Assembly (NCBI GenBank): GCA_036435485.1
Contig: CM071600.1
Location: 50,155,546 to 50,219,545 of the forward strand
Length of the DNA: 64,000 nucleotides
Reading direction: 5' to 3'
Source of the DNA: Saposhnikovia divaricata
Lineage: Eukaryota; Streptophyta; Magnoliopsida; Apiales; Apiaceae
Shown here: positions 44,801-59,464 of the stretch, piece by piece
How positions within the stretch are numbered: the first letter of the stretch is position 1
How the letters are laid out: each line of letters starts with the position of its first letter
Made by a program: the position numbers and the translations under genes
The notes under the pieces: generated by a model
Told to the model about the DNA's origin: nothing
Database searches by the model: none
Seen by the model: the letters and a program-made list of their open reading frames with translations, nothing else

Positions 44801-47800
44801 TTTTCCCATTTTAGTAAAAATTCTGTAGTTGTCTTTATTAAATTTCGCAACTTCTGTTTTCTGGAAGCCCCTTATGCTTTTCTTGTCGTTTAATTTACCA
44901 AGTGCGGCTATCTTGTTTAATATTGCAACAACAGTTTTAAATATAGTTTCATATATTTATATTTGCAGGTTCTCTCACTGATAGTTAAGGCTCTTGCATG
45001 GTGTTCCATGCTGGTCATGATTTGCGTGGAAACAAAAGTTTACATTCATGAATTTCGCTGGTTTGTTAGGTTTGGAGTCATCTATGTTTTGGTGGGGGAT
45101 GTTGTGATGCTCAATCTCGTTTTATCGATGAGGGATTTTTACACCCGGTTAGTACCATTTATTTCTTGAGAACCTTGTCTGTTTCTGTATCATTTTGTTT
45201 GTCTGGGACTGGGAGAAATTTTCTTGAGGATTTTCTTAGAATACTTGAGCTAATAAAGTATAGGAAAATACTTGACACGCCTACATGTTTTGCTTTTGCA
45301 CTCTTTGGCATCTGTCAAGGATATTGTTTAAGTTAGTTGCCAGATTTTGAGTGTCGAGGTTATTTACATTTTAATGACAATGTTGTAAGTCAGATTATTA
45401 GGTGCCTATAAGACCCTTTTAGTACCGATCATACGCAAGGACGAGTTTCATGCTTTCAGATCTTGTATTAACTATATATATAATTGTCCTGTTATTTGTT
45501 AAGTAACAGTAGGAAAATAAAAATAAATGTTTAAGTATCTGCAACTATTTTATTGACAGATGACTAAATATTAAGTAGGAACTAACATCTATATACAGAG
45601 CAGTGAGTTTAGATTAAAGTTATTCTTAATATTTATTGGTTTTGGCAAAATGACTGTATGGTGTTAGCATGGTCGGAGATTGTAGCTCATGTTTAATCTT
45701 TTTTTCCGATAATAAACGTCTAATATTTTTCTCAATTTATCATTTCCATCTATTTCATCCTTGCAGGTTTACACTATATCTTTATATCAGCGAGGTTATC
45801 ATTCAGGTCAGATGCTTCTGCAATCCTCATGTTTTTTCTAATATTATATCTTGATTGAGGGATGATAGAGATAATCATAAAGTGCAGAAATCATTAAATT
45901 ATTATTAAAACTCCTCTTGAAATTCAAAATTGTTTTAAAATTACCAGTGGAGCAGGGAAGTAAAAAAGGTCTGTACTCCATGATGTAAATAGTTTTTAAG
46001 TAGAAGTTTTTCAGGCCAAGTTCTGGAAAAAAGATAAAACCATAATAGAAGACTTGATTGAAGTTTTTCTATGGTTGCTAGTTGAATCTAGCGAATGCAG
46101 AGGTGAAGAAAATGCCTATACCTGCTACCCTGCTAGGTAGTTTTACTTAGTTCACTGTAGATGTATTGTAATTAAATGTTAATATGTGTAAGTTATATAT
46201 ATGACTTGCCAAATTATCATAATCTTATAATGCATCTTGTATTGTAGAGGTACAAAAATTTGATGCTGTAGATGACCAATTTGTTGGTGGTCCCAGTCTT
46301 AATTAAGACCACAAAATGATTCTTAGGATGTTAGGGGCAGGAGTATTCTGATATGCACAAATAATTTTTTTGCTAATAATGTTTGGATGGTTATTTATTG
46401 ACCCATTTGTGATTTTGTATGACTAGTATTATTTGAAATTGCCAGTTGCATGTGCTGTTTATACACTGCACTGTCCTAAAACCAAAGAAATGTCGGTTTA
46501 AAAAATATCTGAGTTATTTATCAGCATCAAGTGATAAATAATGATGAGCATGAGCAAATCAGTTCTTACTTGGGATGAATTGCAAATTATAGCTGTGCTT
46601 TAACAGCTGATCTGTTTCTGGCAGTATGAATATCAGTTTAAAGTATGCCGTTGATCTGTTGTAGGGTTTATTTGGACTTCTGTTGCTTGTGTATATCCCC
46701 AGATTGGATCCTTACCTGGGTTATTCACCTGTCCAAGCTGAGTCTGCTGAAAAAGATGAATATGAAGAACTTCCTGCTAGAGAGTATGTCTGTCCTGAAA
46801 GGCATGTCAACATATTTTCAAGTACGTGCTTCTTGATTCCGGTACCAAAGGTTTATTTTAATGGCTCATTATTTTGTCCAGAATATTACTTATGCTCTCA
46901 TAAGTCATAGATCATGCACATGAAATTTTGGATTACATGCGATATATGATATCTTGTTTCTACAGGCCTAACTTGTCTCAGATAAATTGTTCTTGTATTC
47001 TTCCAAACTTATGTTCAAGATGTCATGTCACACTTATTTACATTAACATCATGTACTAAGTAGCAATACATGACATGGATTTATTTTAAATTTATCTTTT
47101 AGCCACTTAACTTCTTTTTTTCCTTTTTCTTTTTTTTAGCTTTTTGTGTATGGCAAAGTAGCAATTTGATTACTTCACCTCAGCTAATATGCACACTACC
47201 TTAATACTACAGACATCATCTTCTCCTGGATGAATCCCCTAATGCAACTCGGTTATAAAAGGCCTTTAACAGAAAAGGATATATGGAAGCTGGATACCTG
47301 GGATCAGACTGAAACACTGAACGACAAGTGTGTTTATGTCCCCTTACAAATAGTACTTGGTTAGCTTATTAACTACTATGTATCATGACAAAGTTTGATT
47401 CTTTAGGTTCCAACAATGTTGGGCTGAGGAGACTCGCAAGCCTAAACCATGGCTATTGAGAGCGTTGAATAGAAGTTTAGGGGGAAGGTATGGATAGTCG
47501 GATGTTTTATGGTTTCATAATATATTTAGTCATGAAAGTTCAGACAAGAATGACTGGAGTATATATGCCTTCTTGCTGATCACATTTGTCTATATATTGC
47601 AGATTCTGGTGGGGAGGCTTCTGGAAGGTAGCTGTATCGGCCATGATTATTATAATTCTTTATAAATATTATATAAATGTATATATTTTTTTTTTGGGAA
47701 AGACCAATTACAAGAAATATAAATACTCACGTGCACATTTGTCTCCATTGAGACTCGAACCCTCAATCAAGGGTTCCACCAAGCTACAGTGCCAGAAATA

Positions 47801-50800
47801 GTATTATATTTTATTGATGGTCAGTTTTATTGCTCTGTTCTGAGCCTTTTTCATTTTTAGAGTTTCCATTTTCCAGTTTTTATGATTGTCCTTTGTTTCT
47901 TCAGTTGCATAATTTGTACTCCCAGATTAGATTATGAATAAACTTGATTATTATGTTTGAATTCCTAAAAGTTATAATAATTGTTTTGGCCATATTGTAG
48001 GTTGGTAATGATCTTTCCCAGTTTGTTGGACCAATGCTATTGAACAGACTCTTGGAGGTCAGTTTCATTGCATGAATGCTTCCGCAATAATCTATAGTAT
48101 GCTTTCTATTATCCAGTTAGTAGTTGTTCATGTGAGGCAACTGGACAAACATATATTTATATGTGGTAGCAAGTAAGTTCGCATTTTGAATCATTTTCTT
48201 ATATTAGTATGAGCCACATGTTCTTCCAGCTATAATGCCTCCTTTTCAAGTTGAAGACCATTGTTGACCTTTTACAAGTCAAATATGTTAAATGTCGTGA
48301 TTGAGTTTTAATCTAGTAGTACTCCCTACGTCCCACCCAATTGTTAACATTTGGGTGGAGCACGGAGTTTAAAAAGAGGTAAGAACAAAGAAGAAATTGG
48401 GTGTAAAGTGATGGGATCTACTAAAATTAATAATGAAAAATATGCAATTTTTAGGAAATGTTAAGACTTGGATGGGACAACCGAAAAAAAAAAGTTTTAA
48501 GAAATGGACGGGATGGAGGGAGTATTAATCAATAAATTTGCAGTACCTTTAATACTCCATTTAGTTCACATCCATTATTTTAATGGAGAAAATGAGAAAT
48601 TTTATACTAGCTTTTCAAAAGTCAGTTGTAGTCATCTATAGTGAAAGTGAGAATGGTATATTCTTCAGAAACGTAGTGTACACGTTGTGCTAGCTAGCTT
48701 TAATATCAAGAACCCACTGGTATCGCTTACTTGATATGCAAGCCGACTTTTTTCATGTGTAATGATAATAATGATAATCATACATAAAAATATAATGTAG
48801 TACAAAGGTAATGCTGATCAGCTTTCTTGAAGAGGAAGACCAGTTTAAAATAAGGTCTAGATCGCAATGCACAGTTGTGCCAGTGGTTTGCAAGCCTGTT
48901 TTGAATATCTTCAGAAGCCAAATCTTCTGATTGATATTTCCCTCCTGCACAGCTGTGTCTTTCTTTGCATCCTTTTGATCTCAAGCTTTGCTCCTTGAGA
49001 TGACGATATCCTGTTAGCAGCAAGAGGCGGAAGATGCAACATTTGCCTAAATATATAGTAAAACAACTTTCGTAATTGGTGCCAGATTTAACAGCCTGAG
49101 TTAAAATTAACCAAAAGATCATGCAAGATGACAAGATTGAGCACCAGAATAGGTCTACAGGAAATAATATGCTCAGAAGATAGAAAAACTAGACCAGTTA
49201 AAAAGAATGTCAGCAGATTTTTTGGCTCCTTGAGTGGCACCTGTTATTGGATAAATTTTCAAAAAAACAAAAGGGATATGAAGGATAGGGAGTTGCTCGA
49301 TTTACTCTAGACAATAGCTGAACAATTGCACTCACAGTTATGCATATGAAATACTTAATTTTAATGATTAGTGATGTTCTATTAATGCCAAATATAATGT
49401 ATTTTTGAAGGAGCATCTGAAATTCATTCTGTTATTTCAATTTATTGGTCACCACACTTATGTTAGACTATGCTATTTTGCAGTCTATGCAAAACAGGGA
49501 GCCAGCTTGGATCGGTTACATCTATGCATTCTTAATATTTGTGGGAGTGGTATGGAATGCCAGAAACTTATTTCATGGAAATATGCTTTTAATCTGTTAA
49601 TATTATTTAACTATTATTCATGGATGTGAGACCAATTTGCTTTGAGAACTAGGCATTTTTGTTTCATCAGCTACAAATGGAATGAGGCTTCATATTGTAA
49701 ATGATTCTGTGCATCTTTTCGTAACTTCTTATATTATCACCAAGAGAAACTACAGAATTAGGAAGATATTTGTATATTCAATTCCTGATCTCGGAAAAGC
49801 ACGGTATAACACGTTGTTTAAGGAAAATGTGAAAGGAATATGTGGTTACCTATTAATTATTTGCATGCAGCTCTAACTAGGATTAGTTCATTAAAAATCA
49901 AGTGATTAAGTGGTGCATGTATGATTTGGTACTTGGCATATGTGGGAGAACATTAGCACTTTAAAGACATTATATGTCTGCCTTGTGATTCAAGAAAACA
50001 CATATGTATCAAAGTGTACCGAATAAGAGAAATATTGGACATACTTGTTATATAATTATTATTTATTAGTAATTAAATACTTTCTAAACAATAAAAATCG
50101 ACAATATGCTTACTTTGGGAACTATATGGGGGAATAACTTGAACTTTAATTTGTACGATCGAGTTGTATGTGGAGATTGAGTATTCTTAAAAGTGTGTTT
50201 AATAGAAAATAATAATTTATAATTTCTATATTTAAAGAACTACATATGGCATTACCCAAATTCGTATTTTTAGGGAAGTTGTTTATTTTACTGTGATAGT
50301 GACTCACCGTGGTACATATTTACACAATAGAGTTGTTTTACTAGAAGTTTATTATTGATGTAGTTCATTTCTGGATTGCGTATTCATTATAATGTTTTCC
50401 GATGCATGAATACCTCATTATATCCTTGTAAAAGAAGTTCATTTATTTATATGTCGCAAGCTGCTACACTAAAATTTTCATTGGATAAATTTGTTAGGTA
50501 TGTGGTGTGCTGGTTGAAGCTCAATATTTTCAGAATGTTATGCGTGTTGGCTACCGCCTTCGAGCAACTTTGGTAATTATGTTAATAGTCATTAGTGCAA
50601 TGACTTAGTACTTTAACCGGTTCTCTTTTGGAGCTTATTATAAATATGTGTTCATTTTACTTGCTTTTTATGGTGGACTGCTTTTTTTACTCTTAACAAA
50701 TTGAAACATGCCCTACTACTATTTTACAACAAAAAAAATGTTTACAGTGGTGGTGCTAGTACTTTTAGTCATTAGTCATGTTTAACAGGGCTTTTAATCA

Positions 50801-53800
50801 CTGCTCGACCAACTCCTTGCTCTACTCAAGTTTGGGCCTAATATAGTTGTAATTTCTAACCGGATATGCCAAGAAGACTGTTGCTTAAGGAATTTTTTGA
50901 AATAAAAATGCAATATCAAATCTAATTCATTTGATGCCGTTTGCAGACCATTTTTAGGATAAGGAGATCTTTGAAGTTCTGCTTGGAGATTTTTCCAATC
51001 TAAAAACCTTTTTTATCCATTGATTAAACTTGTATTAAGTGGGCTACATGAGGTAGGACGAGAGAGAAAAATTATCATGAATACATGTAATTCAATAATT
51101 CAGAACTTGAATCTAGTTGATACGAGAGGATTGATTCTGGATGTGTAAACTCAATATGTACTATACCCTCCTATCTTCCCTCAAAAAAAAAAAAACCCCC
51201 TCCTTTCTAAGGATGGAAATTTAGAGGAAAGGGTGGCTGATACCAATTTGATGAAATATGAGGTCTAAGATTAGAAATTTGGGAATTATTCCATGATAAA
51301 TATCTTAAAAGAGTAAAAACAGCTTACCTCCTTTTCAGCCAAAAGCTACTGCCGTTGTCTGTAACAGCAACACCAAACGGGGCCTTAGCATTAGTGTTTG
51401 TAATTGTTTTAATATAAGGATTAAATTGACTAAGTATGAAATATTGCTATAAGTTTTCTATGCAATGCCTGAAGTCATATTACTTTTTTTTAGCAGAAAG
51501 GAATAGTATAGTCAAGTATAATGAATATCATTCGTCCTACTGATGCTGTCTTGGTTCTTGTTGTAGATTGCTGCAGTATTCCGCAAATCTTTAAGGTTGA
51601 CCCATGAAAGTCGCAGGAAGTTTGCAACTGGAAAAATAACCAACTTGATGACTACAGATGCTGAATCACTCCAGGCATGTATTTATTACCCTTTTGCATG
51701 TACATATACGCATATATTCAATAGAGAATCCGATAGAGAACCTGCTAGAAGACAAGAAATTGATTTTTATTTTACTGAATGTTTATATGTGCTGCTTGAA
51801 GTCTAGTATTAATTCGTTGCAGTGCCGGAGTGCCCGCACCGCCCTTTTCTTAACTTGTAATTGAGTGAACATTTAATAAATATACTACCAGATTAACCAA
51901 ATATTTCCTTACTATTATTAAAGATACTACCAGATTAAGCAAATATTTCCTTACTATTATTAAAGATGTCAGGTGCAAGTTTCAAGGCAATTTTGGCTTA
52001 ATCTTAAATTAGCATATATTGAAAAAAAACATGTATATATGATATGACGATGCAAGCTCATTTACCTTTTTACCACTGGCTTGATGGTAGCCACATGATC
52101 TGCGAAGTAAGAAATCCAGATTTTAGTATGATACATTGTAACATGACATTGAAGCTTATCTAACACAAGATTATGATGTTTGAATGAACTTCAGCACTTG
52201 TATCTGTCAGTATAAGCTAATAATTTTAAGTTTGGGTTCTGCGACATCTCGTTCTCTCTCAACCCTTTCCCTTGTTTAGGTCTTACTAATCCAAAATACT
52301 GCTCTTGGAGTGAATTTATCAACACTATAAATTTATAGGTTGAAAATAAGTATATTCTAAAATTTGAAGTATGCACTTGTATTTACTCTTCATAATAACT
52401 TGTATGCCTAGTGCATATTTGTATTTCAATAATACCAATCTACATTAAGAATAGTTGGTATATTTTTCTTCTTGAATCAGGTGTAGTTGCCTGCTTGGTC
52501 TAGACTACTATTTAGGTCTTTACTTATTTGCTCATGTTATCTTGCTGCAAAATATCTGAAATTTTCAGTTCATTTGACAGCAAATTTGTCAGTCACTTCA
52601 CACTTTGTGGTCTGCTCCTTTCCGAATCATCATAGCAATGGTTCTTCTCTACCAGCAATTAGGAGTTGCATCACTTCTTGGTGCGCTATTGCTTGTTCTT
52701 ATGTTCCCAATACAGGTAGAATATACATTCATTTACATTAATGATGTACTTTGGAAAGCATTATCAGATATTCATGTAATCTTATATTGAACATGGCAAG
52801 TAAGATATCCCCCCATACAGGCACACTGCATTAAAGAAATTATTTTTTTTTCCTTCTTGGTACTTGTAGTAAAAATGAGGCCTTTGCTCTCCTTTTTTGG
52901 TTGAGTAATATGAGCTAAAGGTAAAACTTTTTACTAAAAATAAATTGGTTTCCTCAATATGAAGATGTAGTTCAAGGTTCTTCGAGTATTATTGAACTTG
53001 TGTACTTAATATTTTGAAACTTACTCTTTGGAATAGACATATGTTATTAGCAAAATGCAAAAATTGACGAAAGAAGGGCTACAACGTACTGATAGAAGAA
53101 TCGGACTCATGAATGAGATATTGGCTGCGATGGACACCGTAAAGTATGATTTATATCCAGAATTCCAGATTGTTTCTCTAGGAGGTGTTTTATATATTGT
53201 AGTTGAAACGAGCTCTAACATTCTTGTATTAATACAACCTCAGATGTTATGCATGGGAAAGCAGTTTCCAGTCAAAAGTTCAGGGTGTTCGCAGTGAAGA
53301 GCTGGCATGGTTTCGCAAAGCACAACTACTTGGGGCGGTATGTTACATAATATCAGAATAAATTGCTGTAATAGTTTCAACAGTGGAAGTCAAGACTCCC
53401 TTCTCAACTAATTCTATTGTTTTCCACTTTGTAGATTCCCTGATCTGCCTCTTTTATATTTGCTATCATATAACTTGTAAAATTCATGTTATTTTCCTTT
53501 TGCAGTGCAATAGTTTTATTTTGAACAGTATACCAGTGTTGGTGATTGTGGTTTCATTTGGATTATTCTCTTTACTTGGAGGGGTGCTAACACCTGCAAA
53601 GGCTTTTACATCACTTTCTCTGTTTGCGGTTCTGCGCTTTCCACTTTTTATGCTGCCAAATATAATAACTCAGGTATGGTGTTGCTTGCCTCTATTATGA
53701 TTTTATTATAATTTGAAGTCTTAATCGTCGTTTAGGTGCTTTATGTGGTGTTCTATAAAGAAGTGGTAAAGTTAAATTGATTAGCATGTTTTTTATTGTT

Positions 53801-56800
53801 ATGTTTGTGATGGTTTCCCTTAATAGAGGGTCAGAAAAATGTGGTTTGCATCAGTTGCGGCTTATACACATCCCCATCACTCATGTTGTATTCACTTCTG
53901 TTATGCGTATAAGTTTTAGGGTTTCAGAATAAAATACATATTGGCCTATATTTCTCTTTTACTCTGTATATGGACATGAAATTAACTATGAATGCGAAAA
54001 TAAAAACAAAATAAAAAGCCCATGAATTGTTTAAAGCGTTCATCGAATCGGTCTAGAATTTAATGTTTTTGTTATGCAGGTTGTAAATGCTAATGTATCT
54101 TTAAAGCGTTTGGAGGAACTTCTCATATCAGAGGAAAGAATGCTTTTGCCTAACCCGCCCATTGAACCGGGACTTCCTGCCGTTTCAATCAAGAATGGTT
54201 TCTTTTCTTGGGACTCCAAGGTTTTTACTTATTTCATTCTTCTGCAAATCACATAGCATCCATTTGTAAATTCACATAACTACTACACTCGCTAGTATTG
54301 ATAATGTTAAGACTGAGCTGTTTCATAAAGTTATCTATGTAATAAAATTTATTTACAGAAATATGTAAATTCTCTTGTTCATCCGTGCCATTTGTATAAT
54401 GCTTCAATGTCATACTGAAATTTCTCATGCATTTAATACAACCGGAAACTAATAATTGCCAATTCTTTGGAAACTTCTTAACTAAATGTATGCTTTCAAC
54501 TCTTTTTTTTTTTTTTTCAGGCAGAGAAGCCAACATTGTCTAATGTAAACCTGGATATACCCTGTGGTAGCTTAGTAGCAATTGTTGGTAGTACTGGAGA
54601 AGGAAAGACTTCGCTTATATCTGCTATGCTTGGAGAGCTTCCTGCTGTTGCAGATACTAGTGTTGTTATCAGGGGTACAGTTGCGTATGTTCCACAAGTA
54701 TCATGGATCTTCAATGCAACAGTAAGTAATAACTAACAAAAACATCTTATATCAAGTTCATGTCTTAGCATGTGATGTTCCTGGTTAAAGCTTGAGGATT
54801 TGAAAAAATAAAAATTTATCGGAGATGCTAACTTGCATGACAAGCATTAGTACGTGACTATATGCAAACATCACTGAACCTGATACAGTCAGAAAATGCA
54901 TTTCTTCTTTTGTATCCAGATTCAGAAAATCCAAAAGCGTCCCAAATAAATATATTAACTATGTATACCTCTCTTGTGTGACAAACCATTATGCATTTCT
55001 TACTTTTTACAGGTACGTCAGAATATACTGTTTGGATCTGTCTTTGAACCTTCAAGGTATTTCAAGGCAATAGACGTGACTGCTTTGGGGCATGACCTTG
55101 ATTTGCTTCCTGTGAGTTATTATGAAACATGTCATTGATTTGCTAGTTTTTATGGATTGTATAATCATCTTATTTTCGGTCAGTTTTCATATATTATCTT
55201 AAACCATTATTGCACAATAGGGTGGTGATCTCACTGAAATCGGGGAAAGAGGAGTTAATATTAGTGGAGGGCAAAAGCAAAGAGTATCCATGGCTAGGGC
55301 TGTTTACTCAGATTCGGATGTGTATGTATTTGATGACCCTTTAAGCGCTCTTGATGCTCATGTGGCTCGACAGGTAATTACTCAGGACTTTGTCTATAAT
55401 TATTATATTATTGATGTTATCTTTCTCTCCGATATTGCAACTCATTCAACACAGTTGTTTCCAACCTACATAGCTATGTATATTGCAATATATGTCATGA
55501 TTCCTATCTCCTTCCATACTTCTTTCTGAACTGGTGTATCTTTCCCATGCTAATATACTTGACTTTCTTATCGATAAATAATTCGTTACAAGCTTTATCT
55601 AAATGATTTTATATTTTCAGGTTTTTGAAAAATGCATCAAGGAAGAATTGAGGGGAAGGACCAGAGTTCTAGTAACAAATCAGTTACATTTTCTTTCTCA
55701 AGTAGATAGAATAATTCTTGTCCATGATGGCATGGTAAAAGAGGAAGGAACTTATGAGGAATTGTCAAACAATGGCATATTGTTTCGAAAACTGATGGAA
55801 AATGCGGGAAAAATGGAAGAATATGTGGAAGAAGAGGAAGAAGGCATAGACAAGGATAGCAAAACTTCAAAACCTGTTGCTAATGGTGTGACAAATGATG
55901 TTCCTAAAGATGGAAGCCAGGCAAAGAAAACTAAAGAAGGAAAATCGATACTTATTAAGCAGGAGGAAAGGGAAACAGGAGTTGTCAGTTTGAAAGTCTT
56001 GGCAAGGTAAGAAACCATTTCTAATCAGATTTACTTGTACGATTGTTCAGATAGTGAAGATGATAGGTTTAAACAATATGGTTGGTTTATGTAACAAATA
56101 GGAATGTACATGCAGCATGTCACAACTGTATTTTTATTCATTTTGTAAAGTACATTAAAATAACTTTCTCTTGTTCGTACATCTATTATGCAATTGTTGG
56201 CATTTATATGTTATGAAATTTATGCATTAAATAACTGATGCACTACCTCCATCAATCTTGAAACAATTCTTATCAATCATGTTTGATAGATTTCCAGGCA
56301 CAGTAACACTAATTATTTTCAGATGCTCGACTACCTATTAATATTCGAATTTTATATGGTTTTAAAAAAATGTAAAAATAATATTTAAATCGACCGTTCC
56401 CATTTAATGAATATAGATCTATATTTTATAGATATCTAAATCCAATATTCCAATGCCAACATGTGATTAAAGCAACCATTAGATACAAATGCAAGGATGC
56501 TGTGAGTTAAAAACATATTTGAGATGAGAGAGATAATTCGAGACCCCTAACTTTACTTATTCATATAAATCTACATCTTAATGTGTCACTATTCATTTTG
56601 ATTAGCTTAATGATGCTCTTTTTATTTCACAGGTATAAAAATGCATTAGGAGGGTTGTGGGTAGTTATGATACTCTTCATGTGTTATGTCTCAACAGAAG
56701 TTTTACGAGTTCTCAGTAGCACATGGTTGAGTATTTGGACAGATGAAAGTACCCCGAAGAACCATGGGCCAGGTTTCTACAATCTTATATATTCACTTCT

Positions 56801-59395
56801 ATCATTTTGTCAGGTACGTACAAGTAGTTTATTAATAGCTTACCTTCCATCAAGTGAATAAGTTTCGTTTTTGTGTTAATATTACTCATTTGCCACCTCA
56901 TACTATGTATTGCAGTTAACAATTTTATCCCTTACATAAAGCATAAATCTCATATCTTGTTAACAATCTGCTAGGTTCTGGTGACTTTGGCAAATTCATT
57001 TTGGTTGATCCTATCGAGCCTTTATGCAGCCAGAAGGTTGCATCAAGCTATGCTTAACTCTATTCTAAGGGCTCCAATGGTCTTCTTCCATACCAATCCA
57101 CTTGGTCGTATTATTAATAGGTTTGCAAAGGATTTAGGTGACATAGATCGGAATGTTGCTCCTTTTGTAAATATGTTTTTAGGCCAAGTGTCGCAGCTGC
57201 TTTCAACTTTTGTGTTGATCGGAATATTAAGCACCATGTCACTGTGGGCCATATTGCCACTTCTACTTGTGTTCTACGCAGCTTATCTATATTATCAGGT
57301 ATGTGAGTACTTCTTGTGTTTCTTATTCGTTCCACTCTTTTAGAGATAAGTATTTTAGGAGACTAAAAGAGATCCAGTAGCACTTGAAACATGACAGCGT
57401 GATTCTTTGTTTAGTGCACAATTTTCAATCGCAATTATAGTTTTGATAAACTCATTTTAGTTTTAAAATGTTAATAGGTGGCGCTCATCTGTTTTTTTAA
57501 TTCTATAAACGTAATCCTTTAAGGCATTATTGCTAAATTGTCAGTGCCAATGAATATACGAAATATTGCTCATTCCTGTAAATCAACTGAATTTAGTTAT
57601 AGTTTCATGCACGAGTGAGAGTTAGCAGGGCCGTCTCAAATAAACTTGACTGCAAGATAATATTCAAACAATGGGGCATGGGCCCTCTTACATAGATGTT
57701 TTTCTGTAATGTAAGTAAAATGACAAGATTCACCAATGTAATAGGGTCTAGGCTAAATATCAGTGTTTTTTAGAGCATCTTATTCTGGCCTCTGTTCTTT
57801 TATTTTCCAAGAGAAACAAATATTAGGGGCCTATATTAAGTGGCTGTATGGGATTTAGCAAAAAAAAAAAAAGTATGGCTGTATGGGTCCCTGGGCGAAT
57901 GCCCATTTAAGCCACGTCTGATATTTAGCTTATATTTACCAGATTGGGGGTCTTTGTTACTCTGAGTTGAGTACGGGTGATGAGAACCTGGTGGCGAACA
58001 CGGGTGCCAATTTAAGTGTCTACTTGATAGTCTTAAAAATCATTTGAAAAATGTATATAAGTCTAAAGTTGGACATCTTTTGCCTAAAAATGAAATAGGC
58101 TTAATATTAAAAAGATTTATGAAATGAACTTAAAAGGATGATTAAGAAGACAAGAAGTGTGGAGCCATAAATTAGATTTTAGATGTGGTCTGAAGTATAT
58201 GGTTTCAATGTGAAAGGTCCAACTCGGATGCCGTACCCACACCCTTGTCATATCATTCCAACACAGGTATGATGGCAAAGTGAAGGGTTTGGGCAAAGGT
58301 CCGGACTATTAGTTTTAATATTTCAAATTGTTGCTAGCTACTGAGTAAGTATCTTTCCCTGACAGAGCACAGCACGTGAAGTGAAGCGCTTAGATTCCAT
58401 TAGTAGATCTCCTGTGTATGCCCAATTTGGAGAAGCGTTGAATGGCCTGTCAACTATTCGTGCATATAAAGCTTATGATCGAATGGCCAAGATTAACGGG
58501 AATTCAATGGACAACAATGTTAGATTTACTCTTGTGAACATGAGTGGAAATCGTTGGCTTGCAATCCGATTGGAAACACTTGGGGGCGTCATGATTTGGC
58601 TTACTGCAACTTTTGCTGTTATGCAAAATGGAAGGGCAGTTAATCAGGAAGCCTTTGCCTCTTCAATGGGTCTCCTTCTCAGTTATGCATTAAATATTAC
58701 AAGCTTACTGACTGCTGTATTGAGACTTGCAAGTCTAGCTGAAAATAGTTTGAATGCTGTTGAGCGTGTTGGTACGTATATAGAATTGCCTTCAGAGGGT
58801 CCATCTGTTATTGACAGCAACCGTCCTCCTCCTGGATGGCCTTCTTCTGGAGCCATTAAATTTGAAGATGTTGTTCTCCGTTATCGACCTGAACTACCTC
58901 CAGTGTTGCATGGTTTATCATTTAAGATTCCTCCAAGTGACAAAGTTGGAATTGTTGGAAGGACTGGAGCAGGAAAATCTAGCATGCTCAATGCTTTATT
59001 TCGGATTGTTGAACTGGAAAGTGGAAGAATCATAATCGATGATTATGATGTCTCGAAATTTGGGTTGACAGATCTTCGCAAAGTTCTCGGTATTATACCA
59101 CAAGCACCTGTTCTTTTCTCAGGTATTTAATATCCGAATTTTTGGATTTGCTTTTGCTGATTTCTGACTAGCGTTTTTTTTTATGTTGCTAAAAAATGCT
59201 TCAAATCTGTTTTATGCTTTCTGATGCCTAATCTTTTATTTTGTCAAGGGAGTGTGAGATTTAATCTTGATCCCTTTAGCGAGCACAATGATGCTGACTT
59301 GTGGGAGTCTTTAGAGAGGGCTCATCTAAAAGATGTCATCCGGAGGAATTCCTTGGGATTGGATGCTGAGGTATGTAAACACATCCTGGGTTTTA

Positions 59396-59464
<69 letters not shown>

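Noticed and set aside
48778..49134. 118-codon minus-strand ORF in ABCC intron 8
   Set aside because: No recognisable domain and no consistent splice partners; could be a captured gene fragment, but the support is too thin.
57620..57930. Possible transposon relic in ABCC intron 22
   Set aside because: It contains repeat-like text (GGGCCGTCTCAAATAA...), but I could find neither matching ends nor a target duplication.
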